DNA of 56,905 bases from Xanthobacteraceae bacterium (GCA_019746135.1 JAIESI010000307.1:1-56905), one strand, 5' to 3'. Counted from the first letter of the stretch, positions 8,531-16,644 are shown. Notes: a model not told the origin generated them from the sequence alone. Numbers and translations are program-made.

Positions 8531-9204
8531 TGTCGGAATGGTGGACCTACCGCCCGTCCGACCTCCTGATGTTTTCGCCGCGCACATACCATCGGCTGTT
8601 CGAGCTCATCAACGCCGAACTCTGGCCGCTGCAGATCGTGGCGATCGCGGCTGGGCTCGCTGTCGTCTGGCTGGTCTGGCGCGGCGCGGGTGGCCGCGTC
8701 GTCGCGGCGCTGCTGGCTGCGGCGTGGATTTTCGTCGGCTGGGCTTATCACTTCGAGCGCTACGCGACCATCCACACCGCTGCGCCGTACTACGCGGCGG
8801 GATTCGCCATCCAGGCGTTGCTGCTGGTCTGGTGCAGCGTCAGGCGCGACGGGCTTGGCTTCGACTCGCGACCTGCGCCGATGATCAGGTGGAGCGGATG
8901 GGTCCTTGTTGCCGCCGGTGTGGTGCTTTATCCGCTGCTTGCCCCGCTGCTCGGCCGCCCGTGGACCCAGGCCGAGATCTTCGGCGTCGCGCCCGATCCG
9001 ACGGCGGTTGCGACCCTCGGCGTCCTTCTGCTGGCGAAGGGCCGCGTCGCCCTTTTTGTTGCGCTGCCGCTCCTGTGGTGCGCGATCACGGCGCTGACGC
9101 TGTGGACCGTGGACGCGCCGGAGGCGGCCGTTCCGGCATCGGCACTCGTGCTCGGCGCAGCCATGGCGCTCGGGAGGTGGCGGGCACAACAAATCCTGAA
9201 TTGA
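8530..9204 (+). CDS. DUF6064-like integral membrane protein
   Basis: This 224-residue protein has about six predicted transmembrane helices (for example LQIVAIAAGLAVVWLVW, VAALLAAAWIFVGWAYHF, YYAAGFAIQALLLVWC, WVLVAAGVVLYPLLAPLLG). The soluble N-terminus starts SEWWTYRPSDLLMFSPRTYHRLFE. This pattern, with FVGWAYHFERYATIHTAA and a GRPWTQAEIFGVAPDPTA loop, fits DUF6064-type proteins of unknown function. Its ATG overlaps the TGA of the aldo/keto reductase gene, so the two form an operon. A role as membrane anchor or redox partner for the exported reductase is possible but is only inferred from the overlap. Confidence 0.75.
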   Translation: MSEWWTYRPSDLLMFSPRTYHRLFELINAELWPLQIVAIAAGLAVVWLVWRGAGGRVVAALLAAAWIFVGWAYHFERYATIHTAAPYYAAGFAIQALLLVWCSVRRDGLGFDSRPAPMIRWSGWVLVAAGVVLYPLLAPLLGRPWTQAEIFGVAPDPTAVATLGVLLLAKGRVALFVALPLLWCAITALTLWTVDAPEAAVPASALVLGAAMALGRWRAQQILN

Positions 9205-9288
9205 AAAGTGCCCCGCGGCCTTGGCATCATGCACCGCTAGGCTCGTACAAGAAGCCGGCCGGGAAGAAACGCCGCTCAGGGAGGTCAG

Positions 9289-10311
9289 ATGAACCCGCTC
9301 AACGGGATTGGAAGTCCGTGTCGTTGCATGGCGCAGCGCGCTGTCTTGGCCGCCGCCGCTGTCGTGCTGCTCGCCGGTCTCGCATCCGACGCCGGCGCCC
9401 AGGATGCCGCTTCGTATCCGAACAGGCCGGTGCGCATCTTTGTCCCGTATGGCGCAGGCGGCGTGGGCGATCTCACCATGCGCCTGCTCGCGCAAAAGCT
9501 CAGCGACAACACCGGTCAGCAATTCATCATCGAGAACCGGCCGGGGGCCGGCGGGTCGCTGTCGGCGCGCGGCGCGCTCGGCGCGCCCGCCGACGGCTAT
9601 TCGCTCGCGGTCACCGGCAACGGCCAGGCCATCAGCATGACGCTGTTCAAGTCGCGGACCTATGACGTTCTGACCGATTTCACCCAGGTGTCGGTCACCG
9701 GAACGTTCGAGATGCTTCTGGCCGTGAGGCAGGACTCGCCGTTCAAGACCCTGCAGGACCTGATCGCGTTCGCGCGCAGGAATCCCGGAAAGCTCAATCT
9801 CGGCGCGGTCAATCCCGGCAGCACGCAAAACCTGTCCGCGCACCTGTTCAAGCAGACGACGGATACGCAGGTCGCCATCGTGCCGCACAAGACGACGCCG
9901 GACCTGGTCACCGGCATTCTGCGTGGCGACATCGACATCGGCTTCGATTTCTACGCAGGCTTCCAGGGCGCGCTGTCCGACAAGCAGGTCCGGATCCTTG
10001 CGACCTCGGGTGAAGAGCGCAATGCGCTGCTCAAGGACGTGCCGACGGCGATCGAAAGCGGCCTGCCGACCTACGTGGTGACCAGCTGGAACGGGCTTTC
10101 CAGCCGCGCGGGACTGCCGGACCCGGTCCTGCGAAAACTCAACGGGCTGATCGTGACGGCGCTGGCCGATCCCACGCTGCAGGAGAAAGGGCTCAAGCTC
10201 GGAATAGACATGCGCGGCACCACGCCCGAGCAGATGCGCGACCGCATGGCGAGGGACATCGTCAAGTGGCGCAACGTCATCGAGAAGGCCGGCATCGCGC
10301 CGGAACAGTAG
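9289..10311 (+). CDS. Bug/TctC-family substrate-binding protein
   Basis: This 340-residue protein has a long leader ending near SDAGAQD, then SYPNRPVRIFVPYGAGGVGDLTMRLL. The ligand-loop motifs ENRPGAGGSLSARG and PADGYSLAVTG are intact. The aspartate of the first loop is present (GVGD), as in dicarboxylate-type members. A strong GGGAGG sits seven bases before the ATG. The gene is followed 36 bases later by a dihydroxyphthalate-decarboxylase-like protein and then a LigI-like amidohydrolase on the same strand, so the three may form a transcription unit for uptake and breakdown of an aromatic or dicarboxylic acid. The actual ligand is unknown. Confidence 0.92.
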   Translation: MNPLNGIGSPCRCMAQRAVLAAAAVVLLAGLASDAGAQDAASYPNRPVRIFVPYGAGGVGDLTMRLLAQKLSDNTGQQFIIENRPGAGGSLSARGALGAPADGYSLAVTGNGQAISMTLFKSRTYDVLTDFTQVSVTGTFEMLLAVRQDSPFKTLQDLIAFARRNPGKLNLGAVNPGSTQNLSAHLFKQTTDTQVAIVPHKTTPDLVTGILRGDIDIGFDFYAGFQGALSDKQVRILATSGEERNALLKDVPTAIESGLPTYVVTSWNGLSSRAGLPDPVLRKLNGLIVTALADPTLQEKGLKLGIDMRGTTPEQMRDRMARDIVKWRNVIEKAGIAPEQ

Positions 10312-10347
10312 TCAGGGCCGGCACCGGAAAATTGCAGTGGAGGGCTC

Positions 10348-11331
10348 GTGGCGGATCATCCCCGTCTGAAGATCGCGATTGCGACCTACGGGCACACCAG
10401 GGCGCTCAAGTCGGGCGAGGTCGGGATCAAGGGCGTCGACCCCGATTTCGTCGAGGTGGTGCCCATCATCGGCGCGTTCCGCCGCATGGTCCGCGACGTC
10501 GAGTTCGACGTCTGCGAGATGGCGCCGACCACCTACATGATCGCCCGCGCGCTCGGCGCCCCGTTCATCGCGCTGCCGGTCTTCGTCATGCGCCGGTTTC
10601 ATCATGGCGGCTTCGTCGTGCGGCCCGACTCCGGCATCAAGGTGCCGAAGGACCTCGAGGGCAGGAAGGTCGGCGTCCGCGCCTACTCGGTGACGACCGG
10701 CGTGTGGACGCGCGGTATTTTCGCCAACGAATACGGCATGGACTCCGCGAAGGTGACCTGGGTGGTGGACGACGAGGAGCATGTGACGACGCTCAGGCTT
10801 CCTGCGAATGTCGTCCAGGCGCCGGAGGGAAAGTCGCTCGCCGGCATGATGGCGAGCGGCGAAATCCAGGCGGGCTTCACCGGGCCGGCGGGCATCGGCC
10901 GTGCCGGTCCGCCGACCCGAGCCTGGGAGCAGGGCGGCCAGAAGTCGGCCGAGGTCTATCCGGAGCTCATTCCAAATGTCGCGCAAGCCGAAGCCGACTG
11001 GTTTCGGCGCACCGGCATCTATCCGATCCACGGCCTGATCACCGTGAAGACCGAGGTGCTGAACAAGCACCCGCACGTCGCACGTTCGCTCTACGATGCG
11101 TTCGTCGAGGCCAAGAATCCCTACATCACCCATCTGAAAGGCAGCGAAGGCGATTCCGCCGACGAGAGGAAGTATCGCGGGCTGATGCCGCTGGTCGGCG
11201 ATCCGCTGCCCTACGGGCTCGAGGCCAACATGCCGAGCATCGAGGCCATGCTGACCTACGGACTGCAGCAGAAGCTCATCCCGAAGCGCATGCCGCTCGA
11301 GGACGTCTTCGTCGATCCCGAAAAAGTCTGA
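10348..11331 (+). CDS. 4,5-dihydroxyphthalate decarboxylase-like / ABC substrate-binding-fold protein
   Basis: This 327-residue protein starts KIAIATYGHTRALKSGEVGIKGVD, the opening typical of Pht5-type 4,5-dihydroxyphthalate decarboxylases and their relatives annotated as NMT1/PhnD-like binding proteins. Other family blocks are FDVCEMAPTTYMIARALG, FHHGGFVVRPDSGI and DLEGRKVGVRAYSVTTG. There is no signal peptide, so it should be cytosolic; this favours an enzymatic or intracellular-binding role over periplasmic capture. The start is GTG at 10348 with GTGGAGGG just upstream. The C-terminal part contains YPIHGLITVKTEVLNKHPHV, seen in the family. Decarboxylase activity is not proved by sequence. 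Confidence 0.8.
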   Translation: MADHPRLKIAIATYGHTRALKSGEVGIKGVDPDFVEVVPIIGAFRRMVRDVEFDVCEMAPTTYMIARALGAPFIALPVFVMRRFHHGGFVVRPDSGIKVPKDLEGRKVGVRAYSVTTGVWTRGIFANEYGMDSAKVTWVVDDEEHVTTLRLPANVVQAPEGKSLAGMMASGEIQAGFTGPAGIGRAGPPTRAWEQGGQKSAEVYPELIPNVAQAEADWFRRTGIYPIHGLITVKTEVLNKHPHVARSLYDAFVEAKNPYITHLKGSEGDSADERKYRGLMPLVGDPLPYGLEANMPSIEAMLTYGLQQKLIPKRMPLEDVFVDPEKV

Positions 11332-11365
11332 ACCAGAAACACTGCGCAACGCAAGGAAGGAACGC

Positions 11366-12217
11366 ATGCCGTCGATCGTCGACATCCACCCGCACGTCAT
11401 CTCTCCCGACACCGCGCGCTATCCGCTCAATCCGCTCGGCGGCACGCAATCCACCTGGTCGCGCGACCGGCCGACGCCCTACGAGGCGCTGGTCGCGGCG
11501 ATGGATCAGGCCGGTGTCGCCAAGGCTGCGATCGTCCAGGCGTCGACGGCTTACGGCCACGACAATTCCTATGTCGCTGAGGCGATTGCTGCGTACCCGA
11601 AGCGCTTCACCGGTGTGTTCTCGGTGGACGTGCTGGCGGCGGACGCTGTGGAGAAGATGAAATACTGGATCGGCAAGGGCTTCGGCGGCATGCGGCTGTT
11701 CACGACCGGCAGCACCATGCCGGGGCAGGCGACCTGGTTCGACGACCCGCGATCGTTTCCGGCATGGGAGTATGCCGGCAAGGCCGGCATCCCGGTCTGC
11801 ATGCAGATGACGCCACAGGGTTTCCCGCAGCTTCGCGGCCTGCTCGACCGCTTCAAGGACGTGCGCGTCATTCTCGACCATCTGGCGAGGCCGAAGCTGG
11901 TCGACGGGCCGCCCTATGCCGCGGACAAGGAATTCCTCGATTTCTCGCAGAACAAGAACGTGTTCCTGAAGCTGACGCCGCTCAACGTGTCGCCGGCGGA
12001 CTGGGGCAAGGCGACGCCGAAGACGTTCTTCCGCACGCTGATCGACGCCTTCGGTGCCGATCGCATCGCTTGGGGCTCGAATTTTCCGGCGACCAATGAC
12101 AGCCTCACCGGGATTCTCGGCAAGGCGCAGGCCGCACTCGCCGATGCCAGCGCCGAGGAACGCGCATGGATTTTCGGCGGTACGGCGCAGCGGCTTTATC
12201 CGTCCTTGAAAGATTGA
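11366..12217 (+). CDS. Amidohydrolase-family hydrolase (LigI / 2-pyrone-4,6-dicarboxylate lactonase-like)
   Basis: This 283-residue TIM-barrel enzyme has the HxH motif at the N-terminus (VDIHPHVIS, H8 and H10), a barrel His in VILDHLARPK and the strand-8 motif AWGSNFPATND. In LigI the last motif carries a catalytic Asp in the WGxD position; here an Asn is found, as in a subset of amidohydrolase-2 proteins, with a possible Asp four residues on. The family hydrolyses lactones or decarboxylates aromatic acids. It is the last gene of the unit with the Bug and Pht5-like genes and has an AAGGAAGG ribosome site. The substrate is not assigned. Confidence 0.85.
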   Translation: MPSIVDIHPHVISPDTARYPLNPLGGTQSTWSRDRPTPYEALVAAMDQAGVAKAAIVQASTAYGHDNSYVAEAIAAYPKRFTGVFSVDVLAADAVEKMKYWIGKGFGGMRLFTTGSTMPGQATWFDDPRSFPAWEYAGKAGIPVCMQMTPQGFPQLRGLLDRFKDVRVILDHLARPKLVDGPPYAADKEFLDFSQNKNVFLKLTPLNVSPADWGKATPKTFFRTLIDAFGADRIAWGSNFPATNDSLTGILGKAQAALADASAEERAWIFGGTAQRLYPSLKD

Positions 12218-12234
12218 CGGACGAGCTTGCGTTT

Positions 12235-12370
12235 GGAGCATGATCCCGAAAAAGTGTGTAGCGGTTTTCGGAAAAGATCATGCCCAAACAAGAAGCTAAA
12301 GCGGGATGACGATTCGAAGAAAAGTCATCCCGCTTTAGAGCCGTTTCCGTTCCTTCGGAATCGGAAACGG
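12235..12370. repeat. Rhizobiales-type intergenic palindromic repeat
   Basis: Three nested hairpins fill this gap. GCATGATC/GATCATGC lies at 12238-12245 and 12276-12283, with an inner CCGAAAA/TTTTCGG. A perfect 15-bp stem CTAAAGCGGGATGAC pairs 12296-12310 with 12324-12338. CCGTTTCCG/CGGAAACGG pairs 12341-12349 with 12362-12370 and is followed by a T-rich run. The GAGCATGATC...GATCATGC and AAAGCGGGATGAC modules are familiar from short interspersed repeats in Bradyrhizobium-like genomes. It sits between a plus-strand and a minus-strand 3' end, so it may also terminate both transcripts. Confidence 0.85.
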
Positions 12371-12459
12371 TTCTGGCTTTTTTGGTTTGGTCGCATTTTC
12401 TGCGGCGAACCGCTTCACACTTCGCCGGAAAATGCTCTGGCAGAAACGCGTCCGCGCGA

Positions 12460-12759
12460 TCACGCGGCGGCGGCGCTCGCAGGATGCCATTCGATCTTCG
12501 GCGGATCGCGGAATGCAAACCGCAGCAGGTGCTTGTCGATCACGCCCTGCAACTGCGCAAGTCGGGCCTCATCCTCGGCTTCGGCCTTCAGCACGAGGAT
12601 GCCGTCGCGGGCTTCGAGCCGGCAGATTCCGGCCGAAAAGGCGATCTGGCCTTGCTCGGGCGTGAACGTGACCGGGAGCTTGTGCGCGAAATGCTTGCAA
12701 AGCTGCTGCAGGTAGATGCTGGCGCGTTCGGTTTCGATGCGCGCGGACGAGTGGGTCAT
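12460..12759 (-). CDS. DUF2218 domain protein
   Basis: This 99-residue protein shows the DUF2218 pattern: SSARIETERASIYLQQLCKHFAHKLPV at the start, a Glu/Gln-rich FTPEQGQIAF strand, then LEARDGILVLKAEAEDEARLAQLQGVIDKHLLRFAFR and a closing IEWHP. The domain is known as a stand-alone protein and near siderophore-interacting (ferric reductase) proteins, so a role in iron handling is plausible. The ATG has AGGAG upstream. It lies 27 bases downstream of the PadR regulator on the same strand, which suggests one operon under PadR control. Confidence 0.85.
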   Translation of the reverse strand: MTHSSARIETERASIYLQQLCKHFAHKLPVTFTPEQGQIAFSAGICRLEARDGILVLKAEAEDEARLAQLQGVIDKHLLRFAFRDPPKIEWHPASAAAA

Positions 12760-12786
12760 CGCGATACTCCTGTGCTCGTGCCGTCG

Positions 12787-13422
12787 TTATTTCCTGGTTG
12801 CCCCGCCGGGCGGGTTGCGCAGCGTCCGAATGCTGTCGGCTGCGGTGTCGATGGCCGAGGCAACGGCGCGCGCCTGGGCTTCCGTCCAGGGCTCGGTGCC
12901 GCTGCGCAGCGCCGACTTCAGATTGTCCATGGCGTCGACGATCGCCGGAAACGCCGAAGCCTGCGAGCGCCCCAGCCGCTGCATGCGGGACATGATGTCG
13001 CCGATCAGCGCGCTGTTCTCGTCCAGGAAGGCGCGGCCTTCCGGCGTGATCTGGTAGCTGTTGCGCGCGTCGCCGCCGGTTGCGGGCTGCGCGTAGCCCA
13101 CGTCTTGCAGCAGCTGCAGGGTCGGATAGATCACGCCCGGGCTCGGACTGTAGGCGCCGCCGGTGCGCTGATCGATCGCGCGGATGATGTCGTAGCCATG
13201 CCGCGGCTGTTCCGCGAGCAGGGCCAGCACCACGTGCCGCAGCTCGCCGTGGTCGAAGAACCGGCCGCCGCCGCCAAACCCGCGGCCGAAGCCGCCGCGG
13301 CGGTGCCCGTGCCGCGATCCGTGCCGTCCCTCGCCGCGGCCTTTTCCTTCACCGCGGTGTCGGCGCATCAGGCGAAAACCCAGGTCTCCGTCGAATTCAT
13401 GGTCCCAAAAGCGCTGTCTCAT
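12787..13422 (-). CDS. PadR-family regulator with His/Arg/Gly-rich N-terminus (YqjI-like)
   Basis: This 211-residue repressor has a winged-helix PadR domain (ELRHVVLALLAEQPRHGYDIIRAIDQR, SPGVIYPTLQLLQDVGY) and a C-terminal helical dimerisation part. Ahead of the DNA-binding domain is a roughly 45-residue extension rich in His, Arg and Gly (RRHRGEGKGRGEGRHGSRHG and GGFGRGFGGGG). The E. coli nickel/iron-responsive PadR protein YqjI has a comparable His-rich N-terminus, so metal sensing is a reasonable inference. The ATG at 13422 is preferred over an in-frame TTG at 13434. Two palindromes directly upstream are candidate operators, consistent with autoregulation and control of the DUF2218 gene. 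Confidence 0.9.
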   Translation of the reverse strand: MRQRFWDHEFDGDLGFRLMRRHRGEGKGRGEGRHGSRHGHRRGGFGRGFGGGGRFFDHGELRHVVLALLAEQPRHGYDIIRAIDQRTGGAYSPSPGVIYPTLQLLQDVGYAQPATGGDARNSYQITPEGRAFLDENSALIGDIMSRMQRLGRSQASAFPAIVDAMDNLKSALRSGTEPWTEAQARAVASAIDTAADSIRTLRNPPGGATRK

Positions 13423-13442
13423 GGAGGTATCCAATCCTAGTT

Positions 13443-13468
13443 TCGATACATCGATTAGATATATCTAA
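13443..13468. promoter_or_regulatory. Adjacent palindromes upstream of the PadR gene, candidate operator
   Basis: TCGAT-AC-ATCGA (13443-13454) is followed immediately by the perfect 14-bp palindrome TTAGATATATCTAA (13455-13468). They lie 21-46 bases upstream of the padR ATG, where a repressor would overlap the promoter. AT-rich dyads of this sort are typical PadR binding sites. Assignment is by position and symmetry only. Confidence 0.6.
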
Positions 13469-13585
13469 ACCGCGGGCTGTCAAGCGGCTTGCTGACGCCG
13501 CGCATGACAGCCGCTGCCTTGACCGCCGCTGGCCTCGCCGCATGATGGCGCTCAACAATCAGAAACGCGGGACGGGGAGGGAGCT

Positions 13586-14566
13586 TTGGCCATCAGGCAG
13601 TGGGCGCGTGCCGTCGTGGCGTTGGCTGTGCTTGCGGTGCCGCCTGCCGCAGCGCAGGACTATCCGAACAAGCCGGTGCGCATCGTCGTCGGCTTCGCCG
13701 CGGGCTCGGTGTCGGATCTCGTGGCACGCGCACTCGCGCAGAAGCTCGGCCCGGCGCTGGGCCAGCCGTTCATCGTCGAGGTCCGCCCGGGCGCCGGCAG
13801 CAACGTTGCCGCGCAGCACGTGGTGCGCTCGCCGAAGGACGGCCACACGCTGTTCATCGCCACCTCGTCCAGCACGATCCGCGGCGCCGGCCCGGCCAGT
13901 CCCGGATTTGATTTCGGCACGGATCTCGCGCCGATTGCGCCGATCGCCAGCGCGCCGTTCGTGCTCACCGCCTATCCCGGGCTCGGCGCGAAGACGGTGC
14001 GGGAGTTCATCGCGCTCGCAAAAGCCAGGCCGGATACGCTCACCTTCGGCGGGACGGCGGCGGGCACCACCGGCTATCTCGTCGCGCAGCTGTTCAACCA
14101 GCGCGCCGGGACCCATCTCGCCATCGCGCCCTATCCCAGCACCGCGCAGGCGACCACCGATCTCATCACCGGCCGCATCTCGATCGCATTCGCGTCGGTG
14201 GCCAACGTGCTGCAGCTCATGGAGGACGGCAAGCTCACGGCGCTCGCCGTCGCCCAGGACAAGCGCGCCGCGCTGCTTCCGCAGGTGCCCTCGATCGACG
14301 AAGCCGGACTGCCGGGCGTGCATGCGCGCATCTGGATCGGGCTCCTTGCGCCCGCCGGCACACCGCCTGGCATCGTCGATATGCTGTCGAAGGCGGTCAA
14401 CGAGGCGATCAGGGCCGACGACTTCGCCAACCAGATGCGTCTGCAGGGCATGGAGCTGATGGGCGGCAGCCCGGAGGATTTCGCCGCGCTGATCAGAAGC
14501 GACACCGCGCGGTGGGACGCGGTGCTGCAGGGATCGAACCTGGGCCGGTCGTCGCCGCAGAACTAG
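13586..14566 (+). CDS. Bug/TctC-family substrate-binding protein with TTG start
   Basis: This 326-residue protein has a short leader ending PPAAAQDYPNKPVRIVVGFAAG. The first ligand loop is GFAAGSVSDLVARALA, with a Ser-Val-Ser-Asp order rather than the usual GG-x-T-D; the second loop is EVRPGAGSNVAAQHV. The only start that gives a leader of normal length is a TTG at 13586, preceded by a strong GGGGAGGGAG. Use of TTG may lower expression. The gene converges on a LysR gene: the two stop codons share the palindrome CTAG (14563-14566), a four-base overlap. This compact arrangement suggests that regulator and binding protein have been inherited together. Confidence 0.9.
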   Translation: MAIRQWARAVVALAVLAVPPAAAQDYPNKPVRIVVGFAAGSVSDLVARALAQKLGPALGQPFIVEVRPGAGSNVAAQHVVRSPKDGHTLFIATSSSTIRGAGPASPGFDFGTDLAPIAPIASAPFVLTAYPGLGAKTVREFIALAKARPDTLTFGGTAAGTTGYLVAQLFNQRAGTHLAIAPYPSTAQATTDLITGRISIAFASVANVLQLMEDGKLTALAVAQDKRAALLPQVPSIDEAGLPGVHARIWIGLLAPAGTPPGIVDMLSKAVNEAIRADDFANQMRLQGMELMGGSPEDFAALIRSDTARWDAVLQGSNLGRSSPQN

Positions 14567-15474
14567 AGCGAGTTGTAGACGGTCTTGATCTGGTCGCGCA
14601 GCCAGGCCTGCTTGCTGTCGCGGTCGCTTCGGGCGTGCCAGACCATGTTGGTCGAAACCCTGCCGAACTCGGGCGGGACCCGGCGTCGCGTCAGTCCGAA
14701 CGACTGCTCGAAGACGCGGGCCGCATGCTTGGTGAGAACGGCGATCATGTCGCTGTGTCGCAACAGGTGCGGCACGACGGTGTAGTTGGAAACCGAAACA
14801 TGGGCATGCCGGGTGAGGTTGTAGCGCTCGAGAAACCCGTCGAAGATCGCGCTGCGCCCGCCCGTCGCGCTGACGATCAGGTGCGGATACGAAAGGATTG
14901 TCTTGACGCCGACCTTTCGTTTCGATCGCGCGATCGGATGGCCGGTGCGATAGATGCAGTAGAGCTCTTCGTCGGCGAGGAATTCGGAGTTCAGGATCCG
15001 CGGCTTGTCGTCGAACCATCCGAGCGCGACATCGACCTGGTCCTGCTCCAGCAGTTCGATCGCCTGGCGGCGGTCCGCGGTCATCACGTGCAGGTCCATG
15101 GCGGGCGCCATCCTGGCGAGGCGCTCCATCAGCGGCGGAACCACGGCGAGCGTGAGCCGGTCCGGCATGCTCAGCCGGTAGACGCCCGTGGCGCGCGCGG
15201 GATCGAAAGACGCCTCCTGCAGAATGCGTTCCTCGACCAGTTTTGCGATCTCGCGAAGCGGCTCGCGCAGCACTTCGGCGCGCGGCGTCAGCAGCATGCC
15301 GTTGGGGCCGCGCACCAGCAGGTCGTCGTTGAGAATGCTGCGCAGCCTACGCAATGCGTTGCTGATGGCCGGCTGCGACCGGCTCAAATGCCGGCCCGCC
15401 CGCGTGACATTGCGCTCGGCGATCAGCGCGTCGAGCACCGTGAGCAGATTGAGGTCGAACTCCTTCTGGCGCAT
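14563..15474 (-). CDS. LysR-family transcriptional regulator (NodD/LinR-like subgroup)
   Basis: This 303-residue protein has an N-terminal winged helix (residues 5-65: FDLNLLTVLDALIAERNVTRAGRHLSRSQPAISNALRRLR) and a periplasmic-binding-protein-like effector domain. The opening LNLLTVLDALIAERNVTRAG and DDLLVRGPNGMLLTPRAE are typical of the NodD/LinR/NahR group, whose members respond to aromatic compounds. It is divergent from the Bug gene at 15566, with 91 bases between the starts, the classic layout for a LysR protein activating its neighbour and repressing itself. A T-N11-A dyad lies 9-23 bases upstream of its own start. The effector is likely an aromatic or carboxylic acid (inference). Confidence 0.95.
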   Translation of the reverse strand: MRQKEFDLNLLTVLDALIAERNVTRAGRHLSRSQPAISNALRRLRSILNDDLLVRGPNGMLLTPRAEVLREPLREIAKLVEERILQEASFDPARATGVYRLSMPDRLTLAVVPPLMERLARMAPAMDLHVMTADRRQAIELLEQDQVDVALGWFDDKPRILNSEFLADEELYCIYRTGHPIARSKRKVGVKTILSYPHLIVSATGGRSAIFDGFLERYNLTRHAHVSVSNYTVVPHLLRHSDMIAVLTKHAARVFEQSFGLTRRRVPPEFGRVSTNMVWHARSDRDSKQAWLRDQIKTVYNSL

Positions 15475-15482
15475 GGAGTATC

Positions 15483-15497
15483 ATTCATTTTGTGAAT
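15483..15497. promoter_or_regulatory. LysR-type dyad ATTCA-N5-TGAAT, candidate binding site
   Basis: The 15-bp interrupted dyad contains the T-N11-A spacing (T15484 to A15496) that defines LysR boxes. It sits in the 91-bp gap between the divergent lysR and Bug genes, just upstream of the lysR start. A weaker TCAA-TT-TTGA dyad follows near 15516. No footprint data can be inferred. Confidence 0.6.
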
Positions 15498-15565
15498 ACC
15501 GCGCCATTTATAGGATCAATTTTGAGAATGTGAAAGCGCGCCCTAGTGTCCGTCGCGGAGGGAGC

Positions 15566-16594
15566 ATGCGCCAAGAAGTTCCACTCGGGAAAATCGGACG
15601 GCTTGATTGTGCGCGCCGAGGCTTGGCCGCCGGCTTGGCCGCTGGCCTGGCCGCGGCGCTTCTTGCGCCGCTCGTCCATGGCCCCGCGGCAGCGCAAAGC
15701 TACCCTGCCAAACCCATCAAGCTGGTCGTGCCGTTTGGCCCGGGCGGTCCGACCGATGTGGCCGCGCGGCTCGCTTCGCTGGTCATTCAAAGCAATCTCG
15801 GCCAAAGCGTCGTGATCGAGAATCGGCCGGGCGCCGGCGGCGCGCTCGGCACCCGCTCGGTGGCGAGCGCCGACCCGGACGGCTACACGCTGCTGCTCGG
15901 CACCGTCGCGACGCTCGGTGCGCTTCCCGCGGTGACGAAGAACCCGGGGTTCGATCCGGTCCGAAGCTTTGCGCCGGTCGCGAAGCTGACCGAGAGCACG
16001 GCGGTGCTGGTCGTTCCGCCGCAGCTTTCTGCCGACACCCTCGGCGAATTGATTGCGCTGGCCAAAGCCAATCCCGGAAAGCTCAACTACGCGTCGGCCG
16101 GGGTCGGCAATCAAACCCATCTCAATGCGGAGGTGTTCCGGGCCAGGGCAGGCATCGACATCGTGCACGTGCCGTACAAGAGCGGCGCGGAGATGGTCAC
16201 CGCGGTGCTGTCCAATCAGGTCCAGCTCTCGTTCACCGACATTTCGATCCTCCTGCCCTTGATCAGGGAGCGGAAGGTCAAGCCGCTGGCGATCACCGGG
16301 CCGAGGCGACATCCGGCGCTTCCCGAAATCCCGACTCTCATCGAGAGCGGGATCGACCACGTGGCAACCTTCTGGACCGGGGTCGTTGCGCCGGCAGATG
16401 CGCCGCCGTCTGTCGTCAACACGCTGAACTCATCGATCAACGGCGGCCTGGTGACGCCGGGCGTGCGCGACACGCTTGACCGGATCGGTGCCTCGCCCAG
16501 CCCGATTTCCCCGCCGGAATTCAAGACATTCATCGCGGCCGAGCTGCAGAAGTGGAAGGACGCGCTGCAGGCCGCGGGAATTTCGCCCGAGTGA
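15566..16594 (+). CDS. Bug/TctC-family substrate-binding protein, divergent from lysR
   Basis: This 342-residue protein has an unusually Ala/Gly-rich leader with the tetrad GLAAGLAAGLAAALLAPL, which is encoded by a near-repetitive GGCTTGGCCGC sequence. Mature sequence begins QSYPAKPIKLVVPFGPGGPTDVAARL. Loops FGPGGPTD and ENRPGAGGALGTRSVA plus DPDGYTLLLG are canonical, so it should bind a small organic acid in the periplasm. The ATG at 15566 has GCGGAGGGAG upstream. It is the most likely target of the divergent LysR regulator. The same strand continues with an amidohydrolase remnant and an extradiol-type dioxygenase, suggesting an aromatic-acid degradation unit. Confidence 0.92.
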   Translation: MRQEVPLGKIGRLDCARRGLAAGLAAGLAAALLAPLVHGPAAAQSYPAKPIKLVVPFGPGGPTDVAARLASLVIQSNLGQSVVIENRPGAGGALGTRSVASADPDGYTLLLGTVATLGALPAVTKNPGFDPVRSFAPVAKLTESTAVLVVPPQLSADTLGELIALAKANPGKLNYASAGVGNQTHLNAEVFRARAGIDIVHVPYKSGAEMVTAVLSNQVQLSFTDISILLPLIRERKVKPLAITGPRRHPALPEIPTLIESGIDHVATFWTGVVAPADAPPSVVNTLNSSINGGLVTPGVRDTLDRIGASPSPISPPEFKTFIAAELQKWKDALQAAGISPE

Positions 16595-16644
16595 ATAGAT
16601 GCGCGCGGTTGCCGCGCACCAAGTCCGTCACCTCGTGAACCTGC

